54,021 nt of DNA from Verrucomicrobiales bacterium (GTDB taxonomy: Bacteria > Verrucomicrobiota > Verrucomicrobiia > Verrucomicrobiales > DEV007), in NCBI GenBank assembly GCA_021648365.1, contig JAKISY010000021.1:1-54021 (forward strand), given 5' to 3'. The notes beneath the pieces are model-generated. The model did not search any database and was not told where the DNA came from. It worked only from the letters and a program-made list of their open reading frames with translations. Positions 32,891-41,347 of the stretch are shown in pieces (within the stretch, counting starts at the first letter, position 1; the number at the start of each line of letters is the position of its first letter). A program made the position numbers and the translations under genes.

Positions 32891-32921
32891 CACCATGAAG
32901 GGCACGAAGGACATGAAGAAG
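32891..32921. repeat. ATGAAGGGC 9-bp tandem
   Basis: Units ACCATGAAG, GGCACGAAG, GACATGAAG, AAG: the CACGAAGGA-type member of the short-period repeat families, unpaired. Confidence 0.65.
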
Positions 32922-33120
32922 TTTTTTTAAGGGAGGGGTAGTTTGAGGGATTGATTACGGCAACGATCATCGCTTCGCTAACGACGAATGGATATCATGC
33001 GCCGCTAACGCCTTAAGAAGATGGGTGACGAGGGTGTAAAAAAGTGATTTTTCTGATCTACAGGTTCCCCTGCCTTCTAACAACCTGAATAGTTACGCAA
33101 TTTGAAGCTTGTCGGAATGA

Positions 33121-33270
33121 ACTGTTGCTCACTTGTAAGGCTGTGAAGGCTATATCACGCGGGTGAAAACCCCACTTAATCCTTAACCTATTCGATTGAG
33201 AAGAGGCGGTAATTGCAAGAATATGCACCTGACGCCTATCCAGAAAGGGTAAGGTGTGGCAGTATGCCAT
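33121..33270 (+). ncRNA. Structured RNA element upstream of engB (possible group II intron fragment)
   Basis: The plus strand folds into a GNRA-capped hairpin GGGT-GAAA-ACCC (33161-33172) and a long stem between 33221 and 33265: ATATGC pairs with GCA/TAT, ACGCC with GGTGT, TATCC with GGGTA around AGAAA. Such helices recall domain I of group II introns, and the layout resembles intron 5' halves I remember, but no 5' splice consensus or domain V is present. It is also possibly a riboswitch-like leader of engB. Confidence 0.4.
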
Positions 33271-33316
33271 TAGAATGCCGGAGCCTTTGAATAGCGTCTA
33301 TGTTACATTCAAGAAA

Positions 33317-33910
33317 ATGAAAATCACTTCAGCTAAATTTGCCACCAGTGCGGTGAGCCTTGACGACTGCCCAAAATCGGACTTGCCGGAATTTGCCTTC
33401 ATCGGCCGATCCAATGTGGGCAAGTCGTCGCTTTTGAATCTGCTTTGTAATCAGAAGATGTTGGCGAACGTTTCGAGCAAACCGGGGCGCACGCGATTGA
33501 TCAATTTTTTTGTGATCAACGAAGACTGGTGCTTCGTTGATCTTCCTGGCTACGGTTATGCAAAAGCAGCTAAGGCTGAGCGCCAGCGGTTTAACGATTT
33601 TGTTGCGGATTACATCGAGTTCAGGGAGGGGCTCAAGCACGTGTTTGTATTGATTGATTCCCGACATGAGCCGATGGCGATCGACATTGATCACGTAACT
33701 TGGTTGGTAGAGCGCAATGTTCCTTTTTCTCTCGTATTCACAAAGTCTGACAAGGTCAAGCCGGGTCGGATGAAGGATAACCAGAAGTTGTTCCTCGATG
33801 CGCTGAGTGAATACACTACCGGTGAGCCGTTGGTTTTTTCTACCTCCGCGAAATCCGAAGACGGACGTTTGGACTTGCTGCAGTTCATCGATGGGTTGAC
33901 GAGAGATTGA
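33317..33910 (+). CDS. engB: Ribosome biogenesis GTPase EngB/YsxC
   Basis: EngB is an essential GTPase of large-subunit assembly. ATG 33317 (MKITSAKFATSAVSL) matches family starts; an earlier in-frame GTG at 33254 lies in the structured leader. Motifs: G1 GRSNVGKSS, G2 region PGRTRLINFF, G3 DLPGYGYA, G4 TKSDK and G5 STSAKSEDG. Length 197 is typical. Solitary plus-strand gene. Confidence 0.97.
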   Translation: MKITSAKFATSAVSLDDCPKSDLPEFAFIGRSNVGKSSLLNLLCNQKMLANVSSKPGRTRLINFFVINEDWCFVDLPGYGYAKAAKAERQRFNDFVADYIEFREGLKHVFVLIDSRHEPMAIDIDHVTWLVERNVPFSLVFTKSDKVKPGRMKDNQKLFLDALSEYTTGEPLVFSTSAKSEDGRLDLLQFIDGLTRD

Positions 33911-34247
33911 ATGGAAGGGTTCCATGCGAAAAGAACGTGATGCCAACAAACGTACCAGCTCTGTGGCGAACCATGCCATTTTGTAAGCCAGTTCGGAAAA
34001 TTAACGAACAGAAAGTGCGGCACATTGGGAACTAGGCTATTGTTTCGATGCCATTTGAATTGTTGGGCGAGTTGAAGGAGCTGTGAAGGTGGGTTTGGCC
34101 GGCATGGTCTGTAGGACGTATTTCATCAACTGTCTGTAGTTCTGTGTGGTGATGTCTTGTCTTAGGGCGGAGGGATAGACTGTGTTTGGTAATAGCCTTT
34201 GGTGCCTGACTGCAAGAATATTGTCCTGACATCTTTTTATAGACTAG
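33911..34247. other. Intergenic region without recognised content
   Basis: No gene, repeat or RNA that I recognise. It adjoins the 5'-truncated restriction endonuclease, so the breakpoint that removed the endonuclease N-terminus lies at its right end, near the TAG at 34245-34247. Confidence 0.5.
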
Positions 34248-34829
34248 CAAACAGAAAAATTAAGTCGCAGATCTTTATTTTTAACAGGGAATTCAGATAA
34301 AGAAAGTATCGCCAAAGCTCTGATTTACCCGCGCGTACTTGGGACTTCGATAACCACTTCATTTGGAACCAATATTCAAAAATTTGCGAACGACGTTCTC
34401 GGCTCATTTGGAAGTGTCACCTCTGGAATAGATATAGAATTTGAAGATCAGCTAGATGGGCTGAAAAAATACTGTCAACTCAAATCCGGACCAAATACAA
34501 TCAATAAAGACGATGTAGAAACCATCGCGAGGCACTTTAACAGTGTGATCAATTTAGGTCGAACCAATGGTCTAGGTATTTCTCATGACCAAATGATCGT
34601 CGGAATTATATATGGTGAACCGAATGAAATAAACTCCCATTACAAGAGGCTAGAAAAACAATATCATTACCCTGTTCATTCAGGTAAAGAGTTTTGGCAC
34701 AGGCTAACCGGAGATGAGGATTTTTATATGGATTTAGCCAAAGCTATTGGGGATATAGCCAAGGAGGCAAATTATAAATCTGAACTCGATGGTGTCATTC
34801 AGCAACTCGCTGAGAAAGTCCAATTCTAG
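34248..34829 (+). pseudogene. 5'-truncated type II restriction endonuclease (PmeII/EcoO109I-like)
   Basis: Reading from just after a TAG at 34245, 193 codons spell a type II endonuclease: TGNSDKESIAKALIYPRVLG, TSFGTNIQKFANDVLGSFGS, the nuclease core SGIDIEFEDQL then KKYCQLKSGPNTINKDD (D followed by Q-L-K, a PD-(D/E)xK-type site), and EFWHRLTGDEDFY. PmeII-like enzymes need about 70 more N-terminal residues, and no ATG precedes the match; only a GTG at 34545 could start translation, after the active site. It is therefore inactive. Its stop overlaps the stop of the convergent methyltransferase (CTAG). Confidence 0.85.
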
Positions 34830-36058
34830 ATAGAATTTAACAATCGCACTAAGCTTTGACCGAGTGCTTCAGCCAAGTTAACAGGGACGGCATTTCCAAT
34901 TTGTTTGTAAATAGCAGTTTGTGAGCCTTCAAAAAACCATTCATCAGGAAAAGTTTGCACTCTGGCATACTCCTTGGTCGTGAATGGTCTAGTTTCATCA
35001 GGATGGCACCTTTCTGTTTGTTTTTGAGCAGGTGCAGTGGTGAGAGTCAGAGAGGGTTCGTCCCAATTCATTCTTCGAGCCATCCCGGTTTTACCGCCAC
35101 CAAGATAGAAACTTTTTTTCATGTAAGATTTTTGAAGATTTAAAGGCAGATCGCGCCAATATCCCCCAGGAGGAATTAATTCCATAATAGCTTTTTTATG
35201 CTCGGGGTAGGTTTGTCCTTCAGAATCGGGCACATCACATGGGTATAGATCTCCTTTTTTTAAGGCATCTCTCAATGTGTAAATACGTCCAGTAGGAACA
35301 GGCCATTCAAATTCTCCGTCATAGCTTAAATCATCGCGTACACCTACAATAATCAATCGTTCTCTTTTTTGTGGAACTCGATGATGCATAGCCTTTAAAA
35401 CTCTTGGTTCAAAAACCTTATAGCCTAGGTCTTTTAAGACCGTTAGCATTGTTTGTAATGTGCGTCCCTGATCATGCCTTAATAAGCCTCTTACGTTTTC
35501 GCCAAGAAAAACTTTGGGGCGAACCTCTTTCAAGCACCGAGCGTATTCAAAAAATAAAGTGCCTCGGGTGTCTTCGAATCCGCGTTTTTTTCCAGCATAA
35601 CTGAACGACTGACAAGGAAACCCACCTGTTACGACATCAATTTTATCATGGTAACTTGTAAAATCCACACTCTCTATCGGTCCTTCAACCACATTCCATT
35701 TAGGCCGGTTATGTCTCAAAGTTTTGCAGGCATTACGGTCGATTTCATTTAGCAATACGGATTCGAACCCATTGCGTTCTAGACCTAATGCCAAGCCACC
35801 AGCTCCCGCAAAGAGTTCAATTAATGAATAGTTCCGTTTAGGTTTCACCTTTTTGGGTCGTACCTCGGAATGACTAAAAAATAAACGAGCTTCATCTAAT
35901 TTTTCAAGTGAGCTTCGATCATAGACTCTATAGGCAGTGGAATCCTCCCTCATTGCTTTCAGTTTACCCGAGCGATCCCATTTTCTAATAGTTTCCTTAG
36001 AAACCCCGCAAATATCGGCTACCTCAGAGACATGATAAACTTTCTCTAGTGTGTTCAT
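34826..36058 (-). CDS. DNA (cytosine-5) methyltransferase with N-terminal HTH
   Basis: Residues 8-60 form a MerR-like HTH (HVSEVADICGVSKETIRKW); residues 76-410 are a C5-methyltransferase with motif I LIELFAGAGGLALGLE, motif IV GGFPC149QSFSYAGKKRG holding the catalytic cysteine, motif VI GENVRGL, motif VIII VPQKRERLIIVGVR, and motif X IGNAVPVNLAEALG. Such N-terminal HTHs let some methyltransferases repress their own genes. It is intact while its restriction partner is truncated, so methylation persists without cleavage. The target sequence cannot be read off. It is AT-rich relative to neighbours. Confidence 0.93.
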   Translation of the reverse strand: MNTLEKVYHVSEVADICGVSKETIRKWDRSGKLKAMREDSTAYRVYDRSSLEKLDEARLFFSHSEVRPKKVKPKRNYSLIELFAGAGGLALGLERNGFESVLLNEIDRNACKTLRHNRPKWNVVEGPIESVDFTSYHDKIDVVTGGFPCQSFSYAGKKRGFEDTRGTLFFEYARCLKEVRPKVFLGENVRGLLRHDQGRTLQTMLTVLKDLGYKVFEPRVLKAMHHRVPQKRERLIIVGVRDDLSYDGEFEWPVPTGRIYTLRDALKKGDLYPCDVPDSEGQTYPEHKKAIMELIPPGGYWRDLPLNLQKSYMKKSFYLGGGKTGMARRMNWDEPSLTLTTAPAQKQTERCHPDETRPFTTKEYARVQTFPDEWFFEGSQTAIYKQIGNAVPVNLAEALGQSLVRLLNSI

Positions 36059-36234
36059 GTGAACCCTTGTAAATGGTTATTAAGTGGGCTGCAAGTGAAA
36101 TCATTACTCCTATTTATTTAGAATTTGTCCCAACGTGGTTTCGTCTATTATGATAGGCTTTGATTAAAGCCTCGCTGATAGTAGCTTTCGAAATCTCTAA
36201 ATATCTACCAATATTAAGCCATCGTCCATCATGG

Positions 36235-37284
36235 CTATTTAGCTCTTTTCTCCCCAAAGCCACTCGACTCGGTGAAGGTGTCTTTGCCGTCATCATCCTT
36301 GGCGACGATCAGGCATTCGAGATGGGGTTGTTTTTCGATGTAAGCGAGGCCGCGGGTTTTTCCCATCACGCTGACGGCGGTGGCGGTGCTGTCGGTGGTG
36401 ACGGCGTTGGGGCCGATGATGGTGACACCGATCCGTTCGGTGAGGCCGAGTCCAGTTTTGGGATCGACGATGTGGGAGTAGCGTTTGCCGTCGATGTCGA
36501 GAAATTGCTGCAAGTCCCCTGACGTCGAGACGGCTGCGTGAGTGAGCAGCACGGTGTCGGTGAGTTTTTTTGAGTCTTCTTGATCCAGCGAGCGGATGCC
36601 GATTGCCCAGCCTTCGGGGTGACCAGGAGGGGCGTCGCCGACGACGATGTCACCGCTGCCGGCGACGATGGCTCGTGGAAAACCTCGCTGAGTGAGGATG
36701 GCGAGCGCGGCATCGGCGGCGTAGCCTTTGGCGATGCCTCCAAAATCCAAGCGCATGCCATCAACGGCAAATTTGACTGTTTTATTTTTGAGATCGATAG
36801 CGACCTTTTGATAGCCGGTTTTTGAAAAGGCGTCTTGGATGCGTTCTGGTCGCGGCAGGCGGCGGTCGCGTTTGCTGAGGCGCCAGTTACGGATATGGGG
36901 GCCGGCGGTGACGTCGAAGGCTCCATTTGTGGCGATGGAGAGTTGCTGACTGAGGCTTAGGATGTTGATAAAATCTTCGCTAGCGGGCAGCCAGGTATTT
37001 TTGGGCTTGCGGGTGATCAGCAGCAGCTCGGAGTTGAGTTCGTAGTCGGAGAGGATGGAGTTGAGGCGGCCTATTTCTTCAAATGCGGCATCGGCGGCGG
37101 CACGGGCTTTTTGGCTGTCGGCGGGGGTGCTCCAAAGGCGGATGGTGAACAGGGTACCCATGCGCGGTTTTTGGAAGGACAGCAGGATGGGTTTTTGTTT
37201 GGGCGTGGGGCTTTGCGCGATGGAAGAATTGAGGAGGGGAAAGAGGGCGAATAGGATGAGCAGGAGGGGGCGGAGGCGGTACAT
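36235..37284 (-). CDS. apbE: ApbE-type FAD:protein FMN transferase
   Basis: ApbE attaches FMN to Thr residues of proteins such as Rnf/Nqr subunits in the periplasm. A signal peptide (residues 1-23) is followed by PRMGTLFTIRLW, GRLNSILSDYELNSEL, GAFDVTAGPHIRNW, LDFGGIAKGYAADAAL, the GSGDIVVGDAPPG strand, SHIVDPKTGLGLT and TTDSTATAVSVMGK, the Mg2+/FAD site. Length 349 is typical. No Rnf or Nqr gene is in the window. It lies 30 bp outside the left arm of the GxxExxY element. Confidence 0.95.
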   Translation of the reverse strand: MYRLRPLLLILFALFPLLNSSIAQSPTPKQKPILLSFQKPRMGTLFTIRLWSTPADSQKARAAADAAFEEIGRLNSILSDYELNSELLLITRKPKNTWLPASEDFINILSLSQQLSIATNGAFDVTAGPHIRNWRLSKRDRRLPRPERIQDAFSKTGYQKVAIDLKNKTVKFAVDGMRLDFGGIAKGYAADAALAILTQRGFPRAIVAGSGDIVVGDAPPGHPEGWAIGIRSLDQEDSKKLTDTVLLTHAAVSTSGDLQQFLDIDGKRYSHIVDPKTGLGLTERIGVTIIGPNAVTTDSTATAVSVMGKTRGLAYIEKQPHLECLIVAKDDDGKDTFTESSGFGEKRAK

Positions 37285-37314
37285 TTTGTTAGGAATTGGG
37301 GATGGAAGAGGTTA

Positions 37315-37801
37315 TCACGCCCGCTTCGCTCAAGCCGCTAAGACGCAAAGGGGGGAGATTTTTTAAAGGTCGTTTACTATTCTTGTTATTCCGTTTTTCA
37401 TTAATGGCGCGCCGAAATTTAAGAGAAAACCTAATTTTATTTTTGTTAATTTCAGGTAGGTGAGCAGTTGTTTGTGATGAACTTTATTTAGTTGCTCAAC
37501 GGATTTTAATTCTAGAATCACTTTGTTCTCCACAATGATATCTGCGCGGAAGCCTTCATCAAATTTAAGACCTTGATATTCTATAGGCACGGCTACTTGT
37601 CTTTTAACAACTAATCCTCTGTTAGTTAGTTCTTTTGCTAGAATCACTTCATACACGGATTACAATAATTCTGGTCCAAGCGATTGATGAATTTTAACAG
37701 AGGCGTCTACCACGATTTGACCGATTTCATTTCATTTCCTTTCATTTCATCAATTTCCTTTCTTCCTTTGCGTCTCTGCGGCTTGAGCGAAGCGGGCGTG
37801 A
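37315..37801. mobile_element. Inverted-repeat element carrying a GxxExxY gene
   Basis: Arms 37315-37350 and 37766-37801 are reverse complements at 34 of 36 positions. They start TCACGCCCGCTTCGCTC at the outer edge and end GACGCAAAG at the inner edge. The 415 bp between are almost filled by a broken GxxExxY gene. No transposase is present. The 487-bp unit looks like a small mobile element moved by its own nuclease-like protein or in trans. A one-sided relative of the arm lies at 1691-1755. Confidence 0.8.
37363..37731 (-). pseudogene. GxxExxY protein (PD-(D/E)xK-like), disrupted by an in-frame stop
   Basis: The frame reads NEIGQIVVDASVKIHQSLGP then ELL, a TAA (37660-37662), then SVYEVILAKELTNRGL and the rest to 37363. 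The family motif is G-P-x-L-L-E-S-x-Y-E, so the TAA replaces the conserved Glu codon (GAA to TAA). A second stop abuts the N-terminus. A GTG after the TAA opens a 97-residue frame that lacks the name-giving motif. The remaining part has ADIIVENKVILELKSVEQL, the D...ExK core of a nuclease-like fold. It lies between the inverted arms, AT-rich. Confidence 0.85.
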
Positions 37802-37813
37802 GATTTTTTTTGC

Positions 37814-39544
37814 TCAGTAGTCGTCGTCTTCAGGGATCACGCCGAGGTTCCAGTATTCGTGCATTGCTTTTGCCGAAGGGACTTTCAGTGGGCGGACGAG
37901 GCGGAAGCCGAGCCATTCGGCGTCGGTGTGGTACCAGATGGACTGGGGCAGTTGGGGGTCGTTCATTTTCCAATCTTTGTCCGATTGGATGCGCATCGCG
38001 CTGCGGCAGTCTTTGGCGTAGTCATACCACGAACCGCCACGCGCAACGCGCGGGTAGAGCTGAGTAGCTTTGACCCATGGGTTGGTGGCGGTTTTTTTGC
38101 TATAGGGTGCGTGTTGGTCGAGTACCCATTCGAGCACATTGCCGTGCATGTCGTAGAGTCCCCAAGGATTGGGTTTTTTGGAGCCTACCTTAGCATATTG
38201 TTCCGCATCAAATACGGCGTAATCTTTGAGATCGGCGGGATTGTCACCAAAAGAATAGGTGGTGGTGGTGCCAGCGCGACAAGCGTATTCCCATTCGGCT
38301 TCGGTGGGCAGGCGGTAGAAGTGACCAGTTTGCGCGCTAAGCCACTGACAGAATTTGTTGGCAGCGTGTTGGGTCATACTGATCGCCGGAAAGCCATCGG
38401 TTCCCATGCCGAAACTCATTTCTGAGTAGGGTGAAGTTGGTGCGGATACTAGACCTTGCGCCAGCGTGTCTTCACTTACTTTTTCGGGGAAGCCATCTTT
38501 GCGACGAGCGAGGTCGGTGATTTCGTAAGGTTCGTACATGTTCCAAGTGACTTCGAATTTGCCCATCCAGAAGGGGGCGATTGTGACTTGGTGTTGGGGT
38601 GATTCGTCTTGGTTGCGCCCTTTTTCACTGAGCGGACTGCCCATAGTGAAAGTGCCGCCTTTGAGGGCGACCATTTCAAAATCCACGCCGGTTTCAGGGA
38701 TTTTGCTGCTGTAATTTTTCATCGCAGCCTGAGTTTCCTCTGTGGATTTGCTGAGGATGTTTTTGCGGATATTTGCGGTCAGGGTGAGATCATCCTTGGG
38801 ACCTTTTTCTTCCGCGAGGGGGAGCTTGTAATTTTCTGGCCATGGTGCGCCGTCCTTTGTCCATTTGCTGAGAGTGGCGATTTCTTTGACTGAAAACTCG
38901 CCGCCTTTTTGCAGTAGCGGTAAAATTGTGAGGGTGAAATTTCCGGCAGGCGCAGCGATTTTTTTGGCTTCGCCTTCGAGGGGTAGGGTGTAATTTATTG
39001 GCCACAACGCTCCCTGTGCGATCCAGGTTTTCAGGGTGTCGATTTTTTTAGCTGAAAAGGGAGCTCCTTTTCTTAGGATGGGTAGCACGTTGACCTTGAA
39101 ATTTAGGCGTGGCACGGAAACCAGCTCGATGTCGTCTGGCCACTTGGCACCTTCTTTGACCCAGGCTTCGAGGATGTTCTGTTGAATTTTGGTCAGTGGC
39201 GCATTGGTTTTCGGTTTGGCGGGCATCACGTCGCCGTCGGCGGGTTCGGTGGTCATCCACCAGACGGGCGATTCATTGGGATCACCGGCGACGATGGAGG
39301 GGTTGTAATCCTTGCCTCCTTTGAAGGCGAGCTCTTTGGTATCCATGCGGTAGTCACCGCCTTCTTTTTCATTGCTGTCTTCGTCATGGCAATGCACGCA
39401 GGCGGCTTCGAAGATGGGTTGCACGTCATTGGTAAAGTCGATATTACTTGGCGGTGGGTCTTTTGCCTGTGCTTGAGCTGATGAGGAAAAGGCGCTGCTT
39501 GTTAGCAGCGCGGCGGTGAAAAGGTGGCTTAGGTGGGCTTTCAT
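37814..39544 (-). CDS. Secreted protein with planctomycete-type cytochrome c domain and FGE-sulfatase (SUMF1) fold, copy 1
   Basis: ATG 39544 gives a signal peptide (1-28). The haem site C49VHC52H begins a cytochrome c-like domain, followed by PWWMT/GDVMPAKP-type elements (VMPAKPKTNAP) and three repeats of a W-x3-GA-x-WP pattern. From about residue 295 a SUMF1/FGE-like domain runs: MVALKGGTFTMGSP, KFEVTWNMYEPY, LPTEAEWEYACRAG, DMHGNVLEW and RGGSWYDYAKDCRSAMR. True FGEs have two cysteines in the last block (C-x4-C); only the second is present here. It is probably not an active FGE. Tandem paralogue of the next gene, upstream of two sulfatases. Confidence 0.88.
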   Translation of the reverse strand: MKAHLSHLFTAALLTSSAFSSSAQAQAKDPPPSNIDFTNDVQPIFEAACVHCHDEDSNEKEGGDYRMDTKELAFKGGKDYNPSIVAGDPNESPVWWMTTEPADGDVMPAKPKTNAPLTKIQQNILEAWVKEGAKWPDDIELVSVPRLNFKVNVLPILRKGAPFSAKKIDTLKTWIAQGALWPINYTLPLEGEAKKIAAPAGNFTLTILPLLQKGGEFSVKEIATLSKWTKDGAPWPENYKLPLAEEKGPKDDLTLTANIRKNILSKSTEETQAAMKNYSSKIPETGVDFEMVALKGGTFTMGSPLSEKGRNQDESPQHQVTIAPFWMGKFEVTWNMYEPYEITDLARRKDGFPEKVSEDTLAQGLVSAPTSPYSEMSFGMGTDGFPAISMTQHAANKFCQWLSAQTGHFYRLPTEAEWEYACRAGTTTTYSFGDNPADLKDYAVFDAEQYAKVGSKKPNPWGLYDMHGNVLEWVLDQHAPYSKKTATNPWVKATQLYPRVARGGSWYDYAKDCRSAMRIQSDKDWKMNDPQLPQSIWYHTDAEWLGFRLVRPLKVPSAKAMHEYWNLGVIPEDDDY

Positions 39545-39634
39545 GATGTTAGGGGCAATATACAAAAAAGACGAACGGGTGCAAGTGATGCGCCGGTTCG
39601 TCTTTTTGCGTCCACTGGGACTGTGCCGAGAGAT

Positions 39635-41347
39635 TTAGTCTTCGTCTGGGATCACTCCGATGTTCCAGAACTTATGCATCTCTTCAACTGAGGGAGTTTT
39701 CAGCGGGCGCACGAGGCGGAAGCCGAGCCATTGAGCGTCTGTGTGGTACCAGATGGATTTGGGTAACTGTGGGTCTTCCATTTTCCAATCTGCCTCAGAA
39801 GCGAAGCGAATCGCTGCACGGGAATCAGAAGCGTAATCATACCAAGATCCACCGCGTGCGACACGAGGGTAGAGTTCGGTAGGAACCACCCATGGGTTTG
39901 GGTTCTTGAAATCTTTTTTGTAAGGTGCGTATAGGTCGATGACCCACTCCATCACGTTGCCGTGCATATCGTAGAGACCCCATTGATTGGGTTTCAGGGT
40001 GCCTACTTTGGCATACTGGTTGGCATCGAATACGCCGTATTCTTTAAGTTTTTCTGGGTCGTCTCCAAAAGAGTAGGCGGTGGTGGTGCCCGCGCGACAA
40101 GCGTATTCCCATTCGGCTTCGGTTGGCAGGCGGTAGAAATGTCCGGTTTGCGCGCTGAGCCACTGACAGAATTTGTTGGCGGCGTGTTGGGTCATGCAGA
40201 TGGCAGGAAAACCGTCGGTGCCCATGCCGAAGCTCATTTCTGAGTAAGCGGTGGTGGGAGCAGAAACGAGTTCACGCAGCTCCATTTCTTCAGTCACTTT
40301 TTCAGGGAAACCGTCTTTACGACGAGGCACTTCAGTGGTGCCATAAGGTTCATACATATTCCAGGTGACTTCGTATTTGCCCATCCAGAACGGCTCGATG
40401 GCGATTTTGCGTTGTGGACCTTCGTCTTCAGCGCGGTCTTTTTCCGAGTCAGGGCTGCCCATTAGAAATTCGCCACCTTTGATCGCTACCATGTCAAACT
40501 TCACTCCCGACATGGGGATGGCGCTTTCATAGTTCTTCATTTCCGCTTCGGTTTTTTCCTTGGAGTCGGCGATGATTTTACCATGAATTTTAGCGGTCAG
40601 GGTGATGTCGTCTTTGGGACCCTTCACTTCAGCGAGGGGAAGTTTGAATCCTTTGGGCCAGAGTGCGCCGTCATCTGCCCATTTGCTGAGGGTAGCAATT
40701 TCTGCGACGGAGAACTCACCGCCTTTTTTCAACAGTGGCAATACGGTGGCAGTGAAGTTGCCAGCGGGTTCGGCGATGGTTTTGACTTCGCCTTCGAGCG
40801 GTAGTTGGTATTTGGCAGGCCAAGTGGCACCTTGGTTGATCCAGGTTTTGATCGTTCCGATTTTTTTCTCAGAAAAAGGAGGCCCTTTTTTCAAGATGGG
40901 CAAAATGTTGACTTTAAACTTCAGGCGTGGTGTCTCGACTAGATCCAAGCCGTCTGGCCATTTGGCGCCTTCTTTCACCCAAGCTTCGAGGATGTCCTGT
41001 TGCAGTTTGGTGATAGGTGCGTTGGTTTTGGGTTTGGCGGGCATCACGTCGCCATCAGCGGGCTCGGTGGTCATCCACCAGACGGGTGATTCGTTGGGAT
41101 CACCAGCGACGATGGAGGGGTTGTAGTCCTTACCGCCTTTGAACGCCAACTCCTTGGTGTCCATGCGGTAGTCACCACCGTCTTTTTCGTTGCTGGCTTC
41201 GTCGTGGCAGTTGACGCAGGCGGCTTCGAAGATCGGCTGCACGTCTTTGACAAAATCGATATTGCTAGGTTTGTCAGCGGCTTGTGTGGTGAAGGCAATG
41301 CTTGCGAGCAGGGCGGTGGCGTATAGGCTTGGGCGGGAAAGTTTCAT
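39635..41347 (-). CDS. Secreted protein with planctomycete-type cytochrome c domain and FGE-sulfatase fold, copy 2
   Basis: It is closely similar to the preceding gene end to end: signal peptide (1-23), haem motif C44VNC47H, DYRMDTKELAFKGGKDYNPS, three W-x3-GA-x-WP repeats, and the FGE-like domain. Here the last block reads RGGSWYDYASDSRAAIR, with neither FGE cysteine, so it cannot be a copper FGE. A recent tandem duplication with small gap (90 bp) explains the pair. Role may be in electron transfer or in binding a sulfated substrate; not known. Confidence 0.88.
   Translation of the reverse strand: MKLSRPSLYATALLASIAFTTQAADKPSNIDFVKDVQPIFEAACVNCHDEASNEKDGGDYRMDTKELAFKGGKDYNPSIVAGDPNESPVWWMTTEPADGDVMPAKPKTNAPITKLQQDILEAWVKEGAKWPDGLDLVETPRLKFKVNILPILKKGPPFSEKKIGTIKTWINQGATWPAKYQLPLEGEVKTIAEPAGNFTATVLPLLKKGGEFSVAEIATLSKWADDGALWPKGFKLPLAEVKGPKDDITLTAKIHGKIIADSKEKTEAEMKNYESAIPMSGVKFDMVAIKGGEFLMGSPDSEKDRAEDEGPQRKIAIEPFWMGKYEVTWNMYEPYGTTEVPRRKDGFPEKVTEEMELRELVSAPTTAYSEMSFGMGTDGFPAICMTQHAANKFCQWLSAQTGHFYRLPTEAEWEYACRAGTTTAYSFGDDPEKLKEYGVFDANQYAKVGTLKPNQWGLYDMHGNVMEWVIDLYAPYKKDFKNPNPWVVPTELYPRVARGGSWYDYASDSRAAIRFASEADWKMEDPQLPKSIWYHTDAQWLGFRLVRPLKTPSVEEMHKFWNIGVIPDED

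Larger units (their letters stand above)
32581..33316. other. Long intergenic region with mobile-element debris and a structured RNA
   Basis: Apart from the RAYT stub (32797-32865), a hairpin GGTGAGC/GAGCTCACC (about 32872-32893), the ATGAAGGGC repeat (32891-32921) and the structured segment at 33121-33270, no gene is supported. Reading frames here are short and show no family features. Confidence 0.55.

Noticed and set aside
33058..33270. 70-codon minus-strand frame before engB
   Set aside because: It covers the structured RNA region, and its composition fits a chance frame opposite structured RNA.
34032..34250. 72-codon minus-strand frame left of the truncated endonuclease
   Set aside because: No family likeness, no start signals, and it spans the probable breakpoint.
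36114..36234. Small gene between the methyltransferase and apbE
   Set aside because: The only frame (to 36296) extends antisense into apbE and shows no family pattern.
37814..41347. Active formylglycine-generating enzymes
   Set aside because: Key cysteines are missing in the RGGSW block (one in copy 1, both in copy 2), so the fold alone is not enough for this call.
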